This document shows positions 25,796 through 34,687 of a stretch of 64,000 bases of DNA, one piece after another. The notes below the pieces were generated by a model that was not told where the DNA came from, did not search any database, and saw only the letters and a list, made by a program, of their open reading frames with translations. Source of the DNA: Flavobacterium praedii (lineage in GTDB: Bacteria > Bacteroidota > Bacteroidia > Flavobacteriales > Flavobacteriaceae); NCBI RefSeq assembly GCF_026810365.1, contig NZ_CP113948.1:324001-388000 (forward strand). The letters are read 5' to 3'. A program made the translations under genes and the position numbers. Within the stretch, counting starts at the first letter, position 1; each line of letters begins with the position of its first letter.

Positions 25796-26938
25796 TTAGC
25801 TCAATAATTTTAATAAAACCATTCGTATTCGATCTCTATCCGAATGGGTTAAATTGGATCCTGAAGGCAAACTCAGTCCGTTGTCAAATAGCGTTTCGGC
25901 AACTTTATTTCCGTAAAAAGGGTAATTTTTAAACAAGGGTTGCAAGTGCATGGGTTTCCATAGAGGTCTACTTTCAATATTGTATTCCAATAATTTTAAA
26001 CGGATGGTTTCTCGGTCTATTCCGTTTTTAGTTTCAGTAGGATTTACTTGTATCGATGTCAACCAATAATTGGCAAAGTAATCTGGATTTGTTGTCTTAA
26101 AAACAGTAATACCCGGTATATTCTCAAAAAGGCTTAGATAGAAACCATGCATAGCTCTTCTTAATTTGATGTGTTCGTCAAGTACTTCCATTTGGCCTCG
26201 ACCAATTCCAGCACATATATTACTGATTTGATAATTATAACCTATTTCACTATGTTGATAATGAGGTGCTTCGTCTTTGGATTGCGATGCTAGAAATTGT
26301 GCTTTCTTCTTCAACTGGTGGTTTGAAGTTACAATGGCGCCACCTCCAGAAGTGGTAATAATTTTGTTTCCGTTAAACGAAAAAACACCAATATCACCAA
26401 AAGTTCCGCATTTTTGTCCTTTGAAACTGCTGCCCAATGCTTCAGCACTGTCTTCTAGAATTGGAATATTGTATTTGTTGGCTATGGCTCGAATTTCCTC
26501 TATTTTATAAGGGACGCCATACAAATGTACCGTGATTATGGCTTTTGGGATTTGCCCTTTGTAAATACAATCTGCAATGGCGGCTTCCAGAGCAATAGGG
26601 CAAAGATTCCAGGTTTCGAGTTCGCTATCAATAAAAACAGGAGTAGCACCTTGATATAAAATAGGATTGGCTGATGCCGAAAAAGTTAAGGATTGACAAA
26701 TAACAAGATCACCGGCTTTAACATCCAAAAGGATTAACCCCAAATGAATGGCCGCTGTTGCTGAGTTTAGAGCAGTAACAAAAACACCTTGGGATAAATA
26801 TTTTTCTAAATCATGTTCAAATTCGGTAATATTTGCCCCCAGTGGAGCGATCCAATTAGAATTAAAGGCTTCGTGTATGTAGTTGAGCTCAGTGCCTCCC
26901 ATATGCGGGGACGAAAGCCATATTTTGGGGTTGTTCAT
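25796..26938 (-). CDS. DegT/DnrJ/EryC1-family sugar aminotransferase
   Basis: This 380-residue PLP enzyme has the fold opening KIWLSSPHMGGTELNYI, cofactor site NSATAAIHL (58-66), DSAEALGS (163-170) and the Schiff-base lysine K192 in FSFNGNKIITTSGGG. Enzymes with this LSSPHMGG start typically aminate the 4-keto group of nucleotide sugars such as UDP-4-keto-6-deoxy-GlcNAc (PglE-like). Here it probably makes an amino sugar for the repeat unit. The corresponding 4,6-dehydratase is not in the window and must be elsewhere. It is separated by 143 bp from the ATP-grasp gene. Confidence 0.88.
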   Translation of the reverse strand: MNNPKIWLSSPHMGGTELNYIHEAFNSNWIAPLGANITEFEHDLEKYLSQGVFVTALNSATAAIHLGLILLDVKAGDLVICQSLTFSASANPILYQGATPVFIDSELETWNLCPIALEAAIADCIYKGQIPKAIITVHLYGVPYKIEEIRAIANKYNIPILEDSAEALGSSFKGQKCGTFGDIGVFSFNGNKIITTSGGGAIVTSNHQLKKKAQFLASQSKDEAPHYQHSEIGYNYQISNICAGIGRGQMEVLDEHIKLRRAMHGFYLSLFENIPGITVFKTTNPDYFANYWLTSIQVNPTETKNGIDRETIRLKLLEYNIESRPLWKPMHLQPLFKNYPFYGNKVAETLFDNGLSLPSGSNLTHSDRDRIRMVLLKLLS

Positions 26939-27081
26939 TCTTGTAATAATTATAGGAATTTGCTTTTGTATAGAATTTACGCTACTTTGAAATGGTAAAA
27001 ATAAATTACAATTTGCTATATAAAAGTTATTTAGACACCAAGTTTATAAAAAAATCTCTTTCTTGTGATTCTAATCTACTA

Positions 27082-28083
27082 TTAATGATCATAATTAATA
27101 GATTTGTTCATTTTTTCTACATAATTATGAATCAAAATTTCATCATCATAGCGCAACATCATTAGGTTTTCTTCCCAATTAGCACAAAAAGGAATTTCTG
27201 TTTCGTTTGTTAAATATTCTTGAATTATCCATTTTGGAAAATTGGCTCCTGCCAAATAACTCAACGGAAACCCGCCACTAAATCTCGGGTTGATTTCTAT
27301 ACCATAAATAGCCTCTGTCTTAGTATTGACAAATAATTGGATCGAAATACAACCTCTTAATCCTTCGATATTTTTAAACTTAGGAGCAATTTGTTCTATG
27401 AACCAAGCTTTTTTGGTAACGGCTTTGTTGACTTCTCCAGCCCTAACTTCTAGTCTTTCTCTGGGAATGAAACATTTTAGATCATTGTTTTTGTCAAAAT
27501 ACATATCAATAGTATATTCTGTGAAATTGTCATGGTCCAAATATTCAAAAAACAATAATTTATCATTATCGAAATGGTAAGCTGTTAACTCTGATTTTTT
27601 TTTTACAATATAATTATCAATGCTTCTGCTGCCATCAATAGGTTTTATATAAAGTGGTAAAGTATAATTATTTTTATCATATTCTTGAGCATACTTAATA
27701 TTTAATTTTTCGAAAAAGCAATTGGTAAGCCTTTTGTTTATAAAAGTTTTAATGTTTTTATAATCCGAAACTACAATATCAATTTGGTGTTTTTTGAAGA
27801 GGTCAATGTTTTGTGATACGGTAATTAATTCCGTATCAATTGTTGGTATAATAAGTTTGATTTTATTGTCAAGGGCAATTTGAAGTAGTTTTTCAATATA
27901 ATTACTTTCTGTTGCTTTTGGTAACTTAAAATAGCCATCAGAAACACGACAAGCTGCCGATTTTTCAGGTATACAATCTGAAGTAAAAACTTTTGAATCC
28001 GAAAAAAGCAGCTTTAATTCTGTTTTAAAAGAGCGAATTAAGGACACTCTTTTTCCAGCACAAGTGATTAAGATGTTACTCAT
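27082..28083 (-). CDS. ATP-grasp ligase of a polysaccharide locus
   Basis: This 333-residue protein has an N-terminal Rossmann-like part (NILITCAGKRVSLI), a central ATP-grasp region with the lysine strand PLYIKPIDGSRSI and acidic YLDHDNFTEYTIDMYFD, and the metal-binding GIEINPRFSGGFPL. This is the CarB/PylC-like ATP-grasp type. ATP-grasp enzymes make carboxylate-amine bonds through acyl phosphates. Next to a sugar transferase and DegT aminotransferase it may attach an amino acid or other acid to an amino sugar. Its substrate is unknown. It ends the stretch of tightly packed glycosyltransferase genes. Confidence 0.8.
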   Translation of the reverse strand: MSNILITCAGKRVSLIRSFKTELKLLFSDSKVFTSDCIPEKSAACRVSDGYFKLPKATESNYIEKLLQIALDNKIKLIIPTIDTELITVSQNIDLFKKHQIDIVVSDYKNIKTFINKRLTNCFFEKLNIKYAQEYDKNNYTLPLYIKPIDGSRSIDNYIVKKKSELTAYHFDNDKLLFFEYLDHDNFTEYTIDMYFDKNNDLKCFIPRERLEVRAGEVNKAVTKKAWFIEQIAPKFKNIEGLRGCISIQLFVNTKTEAIYGIEINPRFSGGFPLSYLAGANFPKWIIQEYLTNETEIPFCANWEENLMMLRYDDEILIHNYVEKMNKSINYDH

Positions 28084-28085
28084 AG

Positions 28086-28682
28086 TTAATTTTTACCGTT
28101 AAACGATTCTGAAGTTGAGTTGTTGTTTTTCAAAGGAATAAGGACCTTTTTAAGAGTTAAAAATACAATTTTTAAATCCAATAATATATTTTTATTTTCA
28201 ATATACCATAAATCATATTCAAATTTTTTCCCCCAAGAATTAATGTTTTCTTTGTTGACTTGGGCCCATCCCGTTATGCCAGGTTTGACTTCATGACGTC
28301 TTTTTTGGGTTTCATTATACAATGGTAAATATTCAGGTAATAAAGGTCTTGGTCCTACAATACTCATGTCACCGCGAATTACATTTAAAAGTTGTGGAAT
28401 TTCATCCAATGATATTCTTCGGGCAAAACAACCCCATTTTGTCAATCTTTTGATATCGGGAAGTAAGTTTCCATTAGTGTCTTTTTGATTGGTCATTGTT
28501 TTGAACTTAATAATGTGAAAAATTTTGCCGTTTTTTCCAGGTCGTTTTTGAATAAAAAAAGGTTCTCCATTATTTGCAACAAAAAGAACTATTGTAATAA
28601 TTACAAATAGTGGAGCCAATACTACTAGGTTTATAGTCGCAATTATAAGATCTAAAATTCTTTTTAAGGAACTAGGATACAT
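28086..28682 (-). CDS. Initiating sugar phosphate transferase (PglC-like)
   Basis: This 198-residue protein is the small monotopic type of undecaprenyl-phosphate sugar-1-phosphate transferase. It has one N-terminal membrane-inserting hydrophobic segment (about 8-35), FFIQKRPGKNGKIFHIIKFKTM, DEIPQLLNVIRGDMSIVGPRPLLPEY and a terminal KPGITGWAQVN. It starts the repeat unit on the lipid carrier in the inner membrane. It overlaps the upstream glycosyltransferase by 11 bp. The small size fits PglC rather than the polytopic WbaP type. Confidence 0.92.
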   Translation of the reverse strand: MYPSSLKRILDLIIATINLVVLAPLFVIITIVLFVANNGEPFFIQKRPGKNGKIFHIIKFKTMTNQKDTNGNLLPDIKRLTKWGCFARRISLDEIPQLLNVIRGDMSIVGPRPLLPEYLPLYNETQKRRHEVKPGITGWAQVNKENINSWGKKFEYDLWYIENKNILLDLKIVFLTLKKVLIPLKNNNSTSESFNGKN

Positions 28683-29829
28683 GGCTTTCTAAATTTTTAT
28701 ATTCGGCTAAAAGTGCTTCCCAAACAACAATTTGTTCAAAACGGGAAAGGATCATTGGTCTTGCATTATGTTTTAAATGAGATCGAAAAGATGGGTCAAG
28801 TATTACTTTTTTCATTGCAGTAAATAGAGCCTCTGTATCTTTTGGTGGAATTAGAATTCCGTTTTTTTGGTCTTCAATTATCTCGTTGCAACCATTTATA
28901 TCGCTAGCAATTGTTGGTAATCCCATGGCTCCAGCTTCCAAAATTGCATTAGGGAAACCTTCGCGATAACTAGGGAAAACAAGAACATCAGAAATCGCAT
29001 AATAGGGGCGAACATCATTTTGGAAAGGCACATGAATTACTTGAGCATTGTTTTTTATTTCGGATAGTGTATCTTTTTGGAGTGGGTCTAAATTTGTTTC
29101 GAAAAAACCAACTAGTAACAATTTTGTATTTTTAAACTCCATAGCAATTTTTTGAAAAACCAGTAATAATTCATTGATTCCTTTATCGCCTGTTAATCGG
29201 CCAACGTATATAAAAACAAAATCAGTAGGAGCTATGCCTAATTTTTTTTTTAAATGTAGTTGATCTTCATTAGAAACTATTTCGGGATTGAAAATTTGAG
29301 TGTTTATTCCGTTGGAGCTTCCATTTGCAATAATTTTTATTTTTTCGGGTTTGCAAAAACCTTCTTGGGTAATTATGTTTTTTAATCCATTGGAATTTGG
29401 ATATATTTTGGATGCGCAGGCGTATGTTGTTTTTTCAACAAGATTCAAAAGTTTTCGTTTATTTCCTTTCGTTTCTAATAAAGGCAAACCGGCAACGGTG
29501 TGCAATCGATGCGGAACTCCTGCCAATTTTGAGGCGATCATCCCTATGGTTCCTGCTTTTGGAGTATGGGTATGCACGATCAAGGGTTGTTCTTTTCTAA
29601 AATAGCGATACAGTTTCCATAACGCTTTTAAGTCTTGCCAAGGGGTGATTTTCCGAGTCATTTCAACTGGGTAAACAGATACCTCTTGTAATTTTCCAAC
29701 TCGTTCCAAGTTTTCTTTATCCGATGAAATAGCTTTCACATCATAATAATCCTTCATGAAAAATAACTGATTTTCTAGTAGTTTTTCAATGGAAATAGGA
29801 ATAGTAGTAATGCGGATGAGTTTTTCCAT
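28672..29829 (-). CDS. GT4-type glycosyltransferase
   Basis: This 385-residue glycosyltransferase has a GT-B fold. The N-terminal half has VHTHTPKAGTIGMIASKLAGVP, typical of WecA-lineage and PglA-like family 4 enzymes. The donor-binding half has FIYVGRLTGDKGINELL and the E-x7-E motif in PSYREGFPNAILEAGAMG. It adds a sugar to the lipid-linked oligosaccharide on the cytoplasmic side. The start codon overlaps the stop of the upstream glycosyltransferase by one base, so the genes are coupled. Confidence 0.88.
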   Translation of the reverse strand: MEKLIRITTIPISIEKLLENQLFFMKDYYDVKAISSDKENLERVGKLQEVSVYPVEMTRKITPWQDLKALWKLYRYFRKEQPLIVHTHTPKAGTIGMIASKLAGVPHRLHTVAGLPLLETKGNKRKLLNLVEKTTYACASKIYPNSNGLKNIITQEGFCKPEKIKIIANGSSNGINTQIFNPEIVSNEDQLHLKKKLGIAPTDFVFIYVGRLTGDKGINELLLVFQKIAMEFKNTKLLLVGFFETNLDPLQKDTLSEIKNNAQVIHVPFQNDVRPYYAISDVLVFPSYREGFPNAILEAGAMGLPTIASDINGCNEIIEDQKNGILIPPKDTEALFTAMKKVILDPSFRSHLKHNARPMILSRFEQIVVWEALLAEYKNLESHVS

Positions 29830-30899
29830 TATTGAAGTTCTTTTTCAATAGAAGCAATAAAATTGTCTATGGATTTTTCGTCTAGAAAAGATTTAAAAAG
29901 AATATTATTTTTTGAATGATCTTCTTTCAAAGATTTTAGGATCGTATTGCTCAAACTTTTTGAATCTTCGGTATTAGCAATTTCTATCCCTGGAATGGTT
30001 TCAATTTCAGCAGTACATTTTGTTGAAACTACACAATTGTTTTGTGACATCATTTGTAATAATACGTTTGGAAATCCTTCAATTCGGGATGAAACTACGC
30101 ACACTTTTGCTATTTTAAAATAGGCATACACATTTGAAACTTGTCCTTTTAAAATGACCTTTTTTTCTAAATCCAGTTCTTTTATTAGACGTTCTAAATT
30201 TTGTTTTTCTTTGCCTTCACCTAAAATAATCAATTGGTATGTAGGATGGATTTTTAGTATTTCTTTAAACGCTTCAATCAAAATGTCAAATCCTTTTTCG
30301 GGTATTAATCTTCCAGCACCAACGATGAATGGAAAATCGGCAACAACATCTTCAGTTGATTTTGTTAAATTTAAATTTATTGGATTCGCTATTACTTTTA
30401 TATTGATTTGCTTATCGATCCAAGGTAAATTTGCAATCAAATTTTGCTTCATTTCTTGAGTTTGGCAAATTAATAGATCAAGATTTGGATAACCCAATTG
30501 GTACATTTTTTTATATAAAAACAATTTAAATCCTTTAAATCTTTCAAATATTCGAGTAGATTCTCTTCCTATAAAATGATTTTTTTGAAGGAATCCCAAA
30601 CGAATAAAAACCCCAACCAAACCTGTAACAAAGACGTGAGAAGTAAATATTAAATCATATTTTTTTTTTGGTTTTAGCAAAAGGTCCCATGCATAATATA
30701 TAGCTCCCAAATACTCAGAATTTGTTTTTTGGTATTTTAATTTAATTGATCGGTTATCTGTTTTCCATTCTTCATTTGATTTTTTTTTCAAAAATTGTAC
30801 TTCTACAAGTGATTCTGTATAATGATTCGCTATCATTTTTAAGATTTGCTCTGCACCTCCTAATGTATCATTGGGAATAACGAGAAGTATTTTTTCCAT
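29829..30899 (-). CDS. GT4-type glycosyltransferase
   Basis: This 356-residue GT-B enzyme has the N-terminal VIPNDTLGGAEQILKMIA acceptor-domain start and the donor-binding FIVGAGRLIPEKGFDILIEAF, LIILGEGKEKQNLERLI and SSRIEGFPNVLLQMMSQN (E-x7-E region reading E...Q, so the second acidic residue is replaced by Gln). That replacement is worth noting, because the second Glu normally contacts the donor sugar. The gene abuts its neighbours on both sides and is part of the polysaccharide operon. Confidence 0.85.
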   Translation of the reverse strand: MEKILLVIPNDTLGGAEQILKMIANHYTESLVEVQFLKKKSNEEWKTDNRSIKLKYQKTNSEYLGAIYYAWDLLLKPKKKYDLIFTSHVFVTGLVGVFIRLGFLQKNHFIGRESTRIFERFKGFKLFLYKKMYQLGYPNLDLLICQTQEMKQNLIANLPWIDKQINIKVIANPINLNLTKSTEDVVADFPFIVGAGRLIPEKGFDILIEAFKEILKIHPTYQLIILGEGKEKQNLERLIKELDLEKKVILKGQVSNVYAYFKIAKVCVVSSRIEGFPNVLLQMMSQNNCVVSTKCTAEIETIPGIEIANTEDSKSLSNTILKSLKEDHSKNNILFKSFLDEKSIDNFIASIEKELQ

Positions 30900-31790
30900 T
30901 TATAGGGAAATGATTTTACTTGTTTTTAATCTAATATAACCATTCAATACAAGTCCAAATGGAAATGCCAATGCAATTAAAAAAGCACTGTTTGTTTGTT
31001 TCAAAAAGTGAATATCTTTAGCGAAAAGCGAACAAGAAATCAGATGAACCATATTCTTAAATCGTTCGGTGCTATTTTTACTTAATTGTATTTTAAGTAC
31101 ACGGTGTATGGCAAACCCTCTTGGATTATTACGATAGAGCCAAAACAAATTTTTTGTAAAACCATCTTTTTGATAGTTTACAATAACGAATGTTTCATTG
31201 ACGGGTTTAAGGACATAATCTTTATCAATTAGTCGGTACAAATATCCTGGAGGTATGAATTTTTCTCCTTCAAGAATAGGGTAGGGCGCATATTTATTTA
31301 TGATTTCGGTACGATATACTATTTTTTTATCTCCTTTTACATGATGTTTATGATAGAGGTCAGAAAGTGTGCTTTGTGTAATGGTGTCTGGAAATTGGGA
31401 ACCTATCAAATTTCCTTTGGTATAGCGATCCAATCCCACTATTCCAGCAAATTTGGAGTCTAAATTTTGAATGTTTTTAATAATTAACTCAACCGCATCA
31501 TCGGGCATATAATCATCAGAATCGATGCTGACATTCCAAGGCGTTTTTATGTTGGCATAAGCGGTATTGTGAGCGCTATTCATCCCTTGATTTTCTTGAT
31601 ATAAATATTGAATTTCTATTTTGTTTTCTTTTATCCATTCTTGAATTAGAGGTGCCGTATCATCGGTAGATCCATCATCAATAATCATCCAAATGAAACT
31701 AGAATTGGTTTGTCTGACCAAACTTTCATATACCTGATTTAAACAATACCCTCTGTTGTATGTTGCTGTAAAAACGGTCAGTAATTTCAT
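30900..31790 (-). CDS. GT2-type glycosyltransferase
   Basis: This 296-residue GT-A enzyme opens with LLTVFTATYNRGYCLNQVYESL, the nucleotide-binding strand of family 2. It has MIIDDGSTDDTAPLI and the metal-binding D-x-D in NVSIDSDDYMPDDA. The C-terminal part carries a short hydrophobic segment. It overlaps the upstream GT4 gene by 4 bp. It transfers one sugar to the repeat unit; donor and linkage are unknown. Confidence 0.88.
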   Translation of the reverse strand: MKLLTVFTATYNRGYCLNQVYESLVRQTNSSFIWMIIDDGSTDDTAPLIQEWIKENKIEIQYLYQENQGMNSAHNTAYANIKTPWNVSIDSDDYMPDDAVELIIKNIQNLDSKFAGIVGLDRYTKGNLIGSQFPDTITQSTLSDLYHKHHVKGDKKIVYRTEIINKYAPYPILEGEKFIPPGYLYRLIDKDYVLKPVNETFVIVNYQKDGFTKNLFWLYRNNPRGFAIHRVLKIQLSKNSTERFKNMVHLISCSLFAKDIHFLKQTNSAFLIALAFPFGLVLNGYIRLKTSKIISL

Positions 31791-32863
31791 TTTGATACAG
31801 ATAGGAATAAATCTTCATATTGCCTTAAAATCTTTTTTTTGTCAAATTTTGTAGCAACGCTGCTTAGCACATCTTCTGTTTTTATATTTTGGATAAGATC
31901 TAAATTATTTAAAAGTGAAAGTAGTTCTTCTTCATTTTTTACCATAAAACCATTGATTCCATTTTGAATGATTTCTTTGGTTCCACCTGCTACTTCAAAT
32001 GTTATAACTGGAGTGCCAACAGAACAACTTTCCAGTAAAGCATTTGGAAAACCTTCAACATACGATCCTTGCAAAAAGAAATCGTGTTGCTGTAGTTCGC
32101 TTAAAACGTTTTGTGTAAAAGGTATTAACCGAACCTTTTTGCTTAAATTTAATCGGTTGATTTCGTCTTCAACAATCAGGCATTCTTTTGCTAACCCAGA
32201 TCCTATAATGGTATAAAGAAAATCATATTGCAGTTGTGACAACACTTTTAAAAGCCTTAAATGCCCTTTTATCCAACTCATCCTTCCTACGGTTATAAAC
32301 TTTATTTTGTCTGATTCTGTTTTGGGCCTTCTGGTTTTGATCTCATTAATAATTGGGTTGTTGATCACCGTAATTTTAGATGAATTTATGTTTAACTTTT
32401 GAATTAAATCGGTCTTCATATCGGTACTTTGGCAAATAATGGCATCCAAAAAAGGGTACGATTGTTTCATTAGAAAAAATAAAAAACGATTCTTTTCTTG
32501 AGGAAAATCATTTACTGTTGAAACGATGTTGGTTTCTCGGACTATGAATTTTATATTAGAAAATAATAGGCTAAAAATCCCCAAAGTGCTATTAATATGC
32601 CCAGAAGAACCAAAAACAATATTCGGTTTTTCGCTTTTAATCATTTGTAACAACAAAGGAATGGCTTTGAAATACCTGGATTTGTTTAAAAAAGAAATAT
32701 CTATATTTTGTATATCATAAACGACATCTTTTTTAAAACCAACTACAATAAGTTTTGCTTCAAATAGTTTTGGATTTAGATTCTCTGTCAAAAAAGCAGT
32801 GATTCGTTCTGCTCCACCTGCTTTTAAACTGGGTACAATAAATAGTATTTTTTTTCTATCCAT
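31787..32863 (-). CDS. GT4-type glycosyltransferase
   Basis: This 358-residue GT-B enzyme begins MDRKKILFIVPSLKAGGAERI. An alternative upstream ATG at 32914 would add 17 residues lying wholly inside the asnB-like gene and not matching the family, so I use 32863, which gives an 8-bp overlap with that gene. Donor-domain motifs are FITVGRMSWIKGHLRLL and GSYVEGFPNALLESCSVGTP (E-x7-E complete). Translational coupling with the upstream amidotransferase and downstream GT2 is likely. Confidence 0.87.
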   Translation of the reverse strand: MDRKKILFIVPSLKAGGAERITAFLTENLNPKLFEAKLIVVGFKKDVVYDIQNIDISFLNKSRYFKAIPLLLQMIKSEKPNIVFGSSGHINSTLGIFSLLFSNIKFIVRETNIVSTVNDFPQEKNRFLFFLMKQSYPFLDAIICQSTDMKTDLIQKLNINSSKITVINNPIINEIKTRRPKTESDKIKFITVGRMSWIKGHLRLLKVLSQLQYDFLYTIIGSGLAKECLIVEDEINRLNLSKKVRLIPFTQNVLSELQQHDFFLQGSYVEGFPNALLESCSVGTPVITFEVAGGTKEIIQNGINGFMVKNEEELLSLLNNLDLIQNIKTEDVLSSVATKFDKKKILRQYEDLFLSVSK

Positions 32864-34673
32864 TATTTTTAAAATAACCAAATTCCTGATACCATTTGGA
32901 TAATACATAAACACGCCAGATGTAGGAGGAATAATCCTGTTTTCCCGCTAAATGACTTTTGAACATTTTTTTGAATTTTAAAACATTCAAATTGGGAACT
33001 TGATTCAGAAAAGAATCCGATAAATTTTGAGTAAACTCTTCTTTTAATTCATTGCGAATCCACGAATCCATTGGAACTGAGAAACCTTTTTTGGGCTGAT
33101 TGAAGACAGCCTCTGGAATGTACTCTTTCAAGATGTCCCTCAAAATTCTTTTTTTCCTTCCTTTTTCGTAACGAAACGATACAGGCAATGTTCTGGCAAA
33201 TTCCACAATTCTATAATCCAAAAAGGGACTCCGTATTTCTACCGAATAGGCCATACTGGCTCGATCTACTTTTACATTACTGTCATTTTCCAACCACAAT
33301 TTGATATTTAAGTCGGCCGTGGCTTGATGCAAATCTTCGCTACCTCTTTTAAAACCATCATAATGAGACAACCAATTTAAATTGCGATTTAGTAAAAGCG
33401 AATTATAACCCACAAATATCCCAGCAATAAAATCATACTTGGATTTTGTTTTTAAAATTCTTTTTAAAGGTTCCGTTCTTTTGCCTAAACTATTAAAAAA
33501 CAATAGTTGGCTTATAAAAAAGCGAATATTATATGGAATTTTTAAAAGTATTTTAAATTTAGAAACCCAATCAAAATGATTGTATCCCAAAAAGCTTTCA
33601 TCACCTCCATCACCAGACAAAGCCATTGTTACATGTTGTTTTGCCGTTTTATTCAATAACAAGGATGGCAAAGCAGAACTGTCTCCAAAAGGCTCGTCAT
33701 AGACATAAACCAGCTTACGGATTAGTTTTATAATATCTTCTGGCTTACAAATGGTTTCAATATGTTTGGATTGAATTATTGATGCAAACTGTTTGGCAAT
33801 TTTACTTTCGTCGTATTTTGGGTTTTCAAAACCAATTGTAAAGGTATGAATAGGTTCATAGGATATTTTTGAAGCAATACTCGAAACGAGAGCCGAATCG
33901 ATTCCACCAGAAAGGAAAGTGCCAAAAGGGACATCGGCTTGCAATCTTATTTTTATGGCATCTTGCAAAAGTGTATGCAGTTTTTCTTTGGCTTCATCAT
34001 ACCTTAATTTCGAAATTTTGACAGGCTCCAGATCCCAATATTTTGAAATTGTATAACTTTTTGTATTTAAATCAACTTCCAGATTATTTCCAGGAAGGAG
34101 TTTGTGTACGTCTTTAAAAATAGTAAACGGACTTGGAATATAAGTACAATCCAGATACATAGAAATGGCAGTTTCATTCAGTTTTTTGTTTTGACAAATG
34201 GGGCGTAACTGACTGCATATTTCAAATTCTCCGTTATTCCAAGAATAATAAAAAGGTTTTACACCCAGTCGATCTCGAGAACAAAAAAGTTTGTTTGTTG
34301 TAGCATTGTAAATTGCAAAAGCAAACATTCCGTTCAATTTTGGGACAATTTTTTCACCCCATTGTTTGTATCCTTTTAATAAGACTTCAGTATCTCCAGT
34401 GGTTTGAAACGAGTGCCCTAAAGCAATTAATTCTGCTTTTATTGCTTTATAATTGTATATTTCGCCATTATAAACAATGGTTAATTCTTCAAAACACATC
34501 GGTTGATTCGAACGTACATCAAGATCTACAATTGCCAAACGCAAATGGCCAAAAATCAAATCTCTAGTTTTTTTTATCCCAGTAGAATCAGGCCCTCTAA
34601 ACTGAATGGTTTCTATTTTTGTTTGAACTTCTTCTATTGAAAAAGGGATGTTTGTGATGTAAATTCCGCACAT
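32856..34673 (-). CDS. asnB: AsnB-like glutamine-dependent amidotransferase
   Basis: This 605-residue protein has Cys2 (MCGIYI) as the class II glutaminase nucleophile, RGPDSTG and the N-terminal glutaminase domain (1-200). A C-terminal asparagine-synthetase domain has the pyrophosphate loop SGGIDSALVSSIAS, SGDGGDESFLGY and DRASMAYSVEIRSPFLD. AsnB makes asparagine in the cytoplasm, but copies inside polysaccharide loci are often amidotransferases that amidate sugar carboxyls. Its place amid glycosyltransferases favours the second role, which is inference; a duplicate asparagine synthetase remains possible. Confidence 0.85.
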   Translation of the reverse strand: MCGIYITNIPFSIEEVQTKIETIQFRGPDSTGIKKTRDLIFGHLRLAIVDLDVRSNQPMCFEELTIVYNGEIYNYKAIKAELIALGHSFQTTGDTEVLLKGYKQWGEKIVPKLNGMFAFAIYNATTNKLFCSRDRLGVKPFYYSWNNGEFEICSQLRPICQNKKLNETAISMYLDCTYIPSPFTIFKDVHKLLPGNNLEVDLNTKSYTISKYWDLEPVKISKLRYDEAKEKLHTLLQDAIKIRLQADVPFGTFLSGGIDSALVSSIASKISYEPIHTFTIGFENPKYDESKIAKQFASIIQSKHIETICKPEDIIKLIRKLVYVYDEPFGDSSALPSLLLNKTAKQHVTMALSGDGGDESFLGYNHFDWVSKFKILLKIPYNIRFFISQLLFFNSLGKRTEPLKRILKTKSKYDFIAGIFVGYNSLLLNRNLNWLSHYDGFKRGSEDLHQATADLNIKLWLENDSNVKVDRASMAYSVEIRSPFLDYRIVEFARTLPVSFRYEKGRKKRILRDILKEYIPEAVFNQPKKGFSVPMDSWIRNELKEEFTQNLSDSFLNQVPNLNVLKFKKMFKSHLAGKQDYSSYIWRVYVLSKWYQEFGYFKNNG

Positions 34674-34687
34674 ATTATATTTTGTTT

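Noticed and set aside
32864..32914. Longer start for the GT4 gene
   Set aside because: The extra 17 residues lie inside the asnB-like gene and do not match GT4 starts.
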